Below, one piece after another: positions 62,096 to 64,000 of a stretch of 64,000 bases of DNA (position 1 is the first letter of the stretch; each line of letters opens with the position of its first letter). The stretch covers positions 124,001 to 188,000 of the forward strand of contig CAVPGV010000019.1 in the NCBI GenBank assembly GCA_963704075.1. Reading direction: 5' to 3'. Source of the DNA: JADKAV01 sp963704075 (GTDB lineage: Bacteria > Actinomycetota > Actinomycetes > S36-B12 > UBA10799). The notes under the pieces were generated by a model. The model was given only the letters and a program-made list of their open reading frames with translations, made no database searches and was not told where the DNA came from. The translations under genes were made by a program, and so were the position numbers.

Positions 62096-62911
62096 ATGAA
62101 GAAGCGCAGTCGTCGCCGTTCTTTCGCCGCCGGAATTCTGATGGGCAGTGCCCTGATCCTGGTCGGCACTGGGTATGCGGTGGTCTCCGCGGAGACCACC
62201 CCGTCCCCCGAAACAGCCATGACCGAGGGTTCCCTCGAGCAGCTGCAACTCGGACGCCAGCTCTTCCTCGAGGGCTGCTCGTCGTGCCATGGACTGCAAG
62301 GTGAAGGCATCGCGGCGGACAACGCCACCGGCGGCAACGGCGGACCGAGCCTGGTCGGGGCCGGGGAAGCCTCCGTCGACTTCCAGGTGAGCACCGGCCG
62401 CATGCCCCTCGCGGTTCCGGAGGCGCAGGCCCCCCGCAAGGACGTGCAGTACTCCCAGTCGGAGATCGCCGCGATGGCCGCGTACGTGGCCACTCTCGGA
62501 CCCGGACCGGCGAACCCGACCGAGGAGCAACTGAACCTCGAGGGCGCCAACCTCGCAGAGGGTGGCGAGATCTTCCGCACCAACTGCACCCAGTGCCACA
62601 ACTTCGCCGGAAGTGGTGGGGCACTGACCAACGGCCAGTATGCCCCGAGCCTGATGAACGCCACCCCGGAGCAGATCTGGCAGGCCATGATCACCGGACC
62701 ACAGCAGATGCCGGTGTTCAGCAACGAGACCATCACCGATGAGGACAAGAAGAACCTCATCGCGTACGTGGAGGCCCTGAAGGTCGAACCCAACCCCGGT
62801 GGTCTCGGCCTCGGCCGGATCGGTCCGGTCGCCGAGGGTCTGTTCCTGTGGACTGCCGGCCTGCTCACCCTCGTCGCATTCGCCATCTGGATCGGAGCCA
62901 AAGTCCGATGA
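62096..62911 (+). CDS. qcrC: Dihaem cytochrome c subunit QcrC of the bcc complex
   Basis: Membrane-anchored dihaem cytochrome c of about 271 residues. An N-terminal membrane segment (GILMGSALILVGTGYAVV) is followed by haem sites CSSCHG and CTQCHN. Met ligands are likely in GRMPLAVPEAQAP and GPQQMPVFSNETI. A C-terminal membrane segment closes the protein (LFLWTAGLLTLVAFAIWIGA). I use the ATG at 62096 with GCGAGG upstream; the ATG at 62084 overlaps the ctaE stop. It replaces a soluble cytochrome c in the actinobacterial bcc-aa3 chain. Confidence 0.93.
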   Translation: MKKRSRRRSFAAGILMGSALILVGTGYAVVSAETTPSPETAMTEGSLEQLQLGRQLFLEGCSSCHGLQGEGIAADNATGGNGGPSLVGAGEASVDFQVSTGRMPLAVPEAQAPRKDVQYSQSEIAAMAAYVATLGPGPANPTEEQLNLEGANLAEGGEIFRTNCTQCHNFAGSGGALTNGQYAPSLMNATPEQIWQAMITGPQQMPVFSNETITDEDKKNLIAYVEALKVEPNPGGLGLGRIGPVAEGLFLWTAGLLTLVAFAIWIGAKVR

Positions 62912-63948
62912 CCACACACGAGAACCTGCCAGCCACGACTGAATCGGCTGAGGCGGCTGCCATCGAGAAAGCGGCCGCGGCGCTTCCTGCGCACCGGCCA
63001 CGGCGCACCGACGTCGACCCCAAGGCGGCCCGCCGGGCGGAGCGCCAGGTAGCGGCGATGTTCCTCGGCTCGGCGTTGATGACCGTGTTGTTCGTGGTGG
63101 CTTTCGTGGCCATCCCGGTGGACGAGGCGGTGTACATCTGGGGCTTCGGCACCGTCAGCGCCAGCAACATCGCTCTGGGCGTCACGTTCGGACTGGCGAT
63201 CCTGCTGATCGGCACCGGTGCGATCCACTGGTCCAAGAAGTTGATGAACGAGAAGGAAGAGATCCAGCTGCGCCACCCGCTGGCCTCCAGTGACGAGGAG
63301 CGGGAAGCTGCCGTCGAGGCTTTCAAGGACTATCAGGCCGACTCGGGCTTCACCCAACGACCGATCATCCGCCGGTCGTTGCTGACAGCCATGGTGTTGT
63401 TCCCCATCCCCATGGTCGTGCTCCTGCGAGACCTCGGGCCGCTTCCCGGGGAGGTTCTGCGAGAGACGCTGTGGGAGCCCGGTTCACGGATCGTCATCGA
63501 CCCGACCGGCCGACCGGTGCGTCCCTCGGACCTGGCTGTGGGCGGGTTGATCTCCGCCATGCCGGCCGACCTGCCCGAGGTGCAGGAAGAAGAAGGCAAC
63601 CTCAACGCGCGCGCCAAAGCCGCGATCATCCTGGTCCGCATGGAGCCGCAGGAGATCGTCTCCCAGCAGGGCGACAACTGGGACTACGGCGGCATCCTCG
63701 CCTTCTCCAAGATCTGTACCCACGTGGGTTGTCCGATTGCGCTTTATGAACAACGGACGCATCATTTGTTGTGTCCCTGTCACCAGTCGACATTCGATCT
63801 GGCTGACTCCGGCAACGTCGTATTCGGGCCCGCGGCGCGCCGGTTACCGCAACTACCTATAACGATTGATCCAGAAGGGTTCCTCGTCGCCGTCGATGGC
63901 TTCGCCGAACCTGTGGGTCCGAGCTTCTGGGAGCGTGGCGACGCATGA
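62908..63948 (+). CDS. qcrA: Rieske iron-sulfur subunit QcrA of the bcc complex
   Basis: Rieske protein of 346 residues. A hydrophilic N-terminus leads into three membrane segments, a feature of actinobacterial QcrA, then the Rieske domain. The 2Fe-2S ligands lie in KICTHVGCPIALY and LLCPCHQSTFDLADSG. FGPAARRLPQLPI follows, as in other bc1 Rieske proteins. The ATG overlaps the qcrC stop by 4 bp. Confidence 0.94.
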   Translation: MTTHENLPATTESAEAAAIEKAAAALPAHRPRRTDVDPKAARRAERQVAAMFLGSALMTVLFVVAFVAIPVDEAVYIWGFGTVSASNIALGVTFGLAILLIGTGAIHWSKKLMNEKEEIQLRHPLASSDEEREAAVEAFKDYQADSGFTQRPIIRRSLLTAMVLFPIPMVVLLRDLGPLPGEVLRETLWEPGSRIVIDPTGRPVRPSDLAVGGLISAMPADLPEVQEEEGNLNARAKAAIILVRMEPQEIVSQQGDNWDYGGILAFSKICTHVGCPIALYEQRTHHLLCPCHQSTFDLADSGNVVFGPAARRLPQLPITIDPEGFLVAVDGFAEPVGPSFWERGDA

Positions 63949-64000
63949 GCACGACGGAAAAGGCAGCAGGCAAGACTGCCGAATGGGTCGATGACCGCTT
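63945..64000 (+). CDS. qcrB: Start of cytochrome b subunit QcrB (cut by window edge)
   Basis: Only the first 18 residues are in the window (STTEKAAGKTAEWVDDR after the initiator Met). The start overlaps the qcrA stop by 4 bp (ATGA). The call rests on operon order (ctaE-qcrC-qcrA-qcrB) and on the hydrophilic, ADR/DDR-type beginning typical of QcrB. Confidence 0.78.
   Translation, partial: MSTTEKAAGKTAEWVDDR

Noticed and set aside
1..64000. CRISPR arrays, tRNA, rRNA, transposases, phage genes
   Set aside because: No regularly spaced repeats, cloverleaf or rRNA sequence, integrase or transposase motifs were seen on either strand.

Overview
The window is high-GC DNA with dense, mostly overlapping genes from an actinobacterium (class Actinomycetia). 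The evidence is a complete actinobacterial-order division and cell-wall cluster, lineage-typical families (DUF3040, DUF5304, SAV_6107-type HEPN, DUF6504), a class II DAHP synthase, a PASTA kinase, PimB/MptA-type mannosyltransferases and a qcrCAB/ctaE respiratory operon. The order of the right two thirds resembles the block I know from Mycobacterium tuberculosis (metF, idsA, mptA, pknL, aroG, acyltransferase, SRPBCC, fadD15, pimB, NlpC/P60, uvrC-like, trpD, ctaE-qcrCAB). I cannot name a genus from the sequence alone.

Layout. (1) 1-13.1 kb, minus strand: dcw operon mraZ-rsmH-ftsL-ftsI-murE-murF-mraY-murD-ftsW-murG-murC, with four MraZ-type boxes at exact 10-bp spacing in front of mraZ. (2) 13.5-16.5 kb: a multi-PAS diguanylate cyclase and a DUF3040 membrane protein. 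(3) 16.7-22.4 kb, minus strand: DUF6504 - HEPN - dnaE2 - dinB, an apparent translesion-mutagenesis operon with two LexA-type SOS palindromes upstream. (4) 22.5-25.6 kb, plus strand: an MFS transporter overlapping a family 2 glycoside hydrolase, followed by a gene-poor stretch holding a 70-bp palindrome and a relic resembling a 2-oxoacid:ferredoxin oxidoreductase. (5) 26.4-39.6 kb: carotenoid genes (crtA-like, cruF-like, GT2 glycosyltransferase, crtD-like, GGPP synthase, crtI, crtB, crtYc/crtYd) interleaved with metF, a CDP-alcohol phosphotransferase, a D-Ala-D-Ala dipeptidase-like gene and an MptA/B-type mannosyltransferase. (6) 40.1-51.8 kb: PASTA kinase, aroG, plsC-like acyltransferase, alpha/beta hydrolase, TIGR00300 enzyme, ROK glucokinase, DUF5304, two SRPBCC proteins and fadD15. 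(7) 51.9-64 kb: NarL-type two-component pair, two glycosyltransferases, a Cys-less NlpC/P60 protein, a DnaQ/GIY-YIG fusion, trpD, a receiver-like protein, then ctaE-qcrC-qcrA-qcrB running off the right edge.

How the genes work together. The dcw genes build lipid II and the septal synthase. aroG and trpD serve aromatic amino acid synthesis. GGPP synthase, phytoene synthase and two CrtI-type desaturases feed a C40 carotenoid. CrtYc/Yd would cyclise one or both ends, and the CruF/CrtD/CrtA/GT2 set would hydrate, desaturate, oxidise and glycosylate an acyclic end. The right edge encodes part of the cytochrome bcc-aa3 supercomplex.

Data quality. About 17 single-base frame breaks lie in the first 16 kb, many in short homopolymers, and only one clear one (24,246) interrupts an otherwise intact gene to the right. 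Every broken gene reads as a normal protein once the frame is repaired, so I treat them as genes with probable sequence errors, not as decayed genes.
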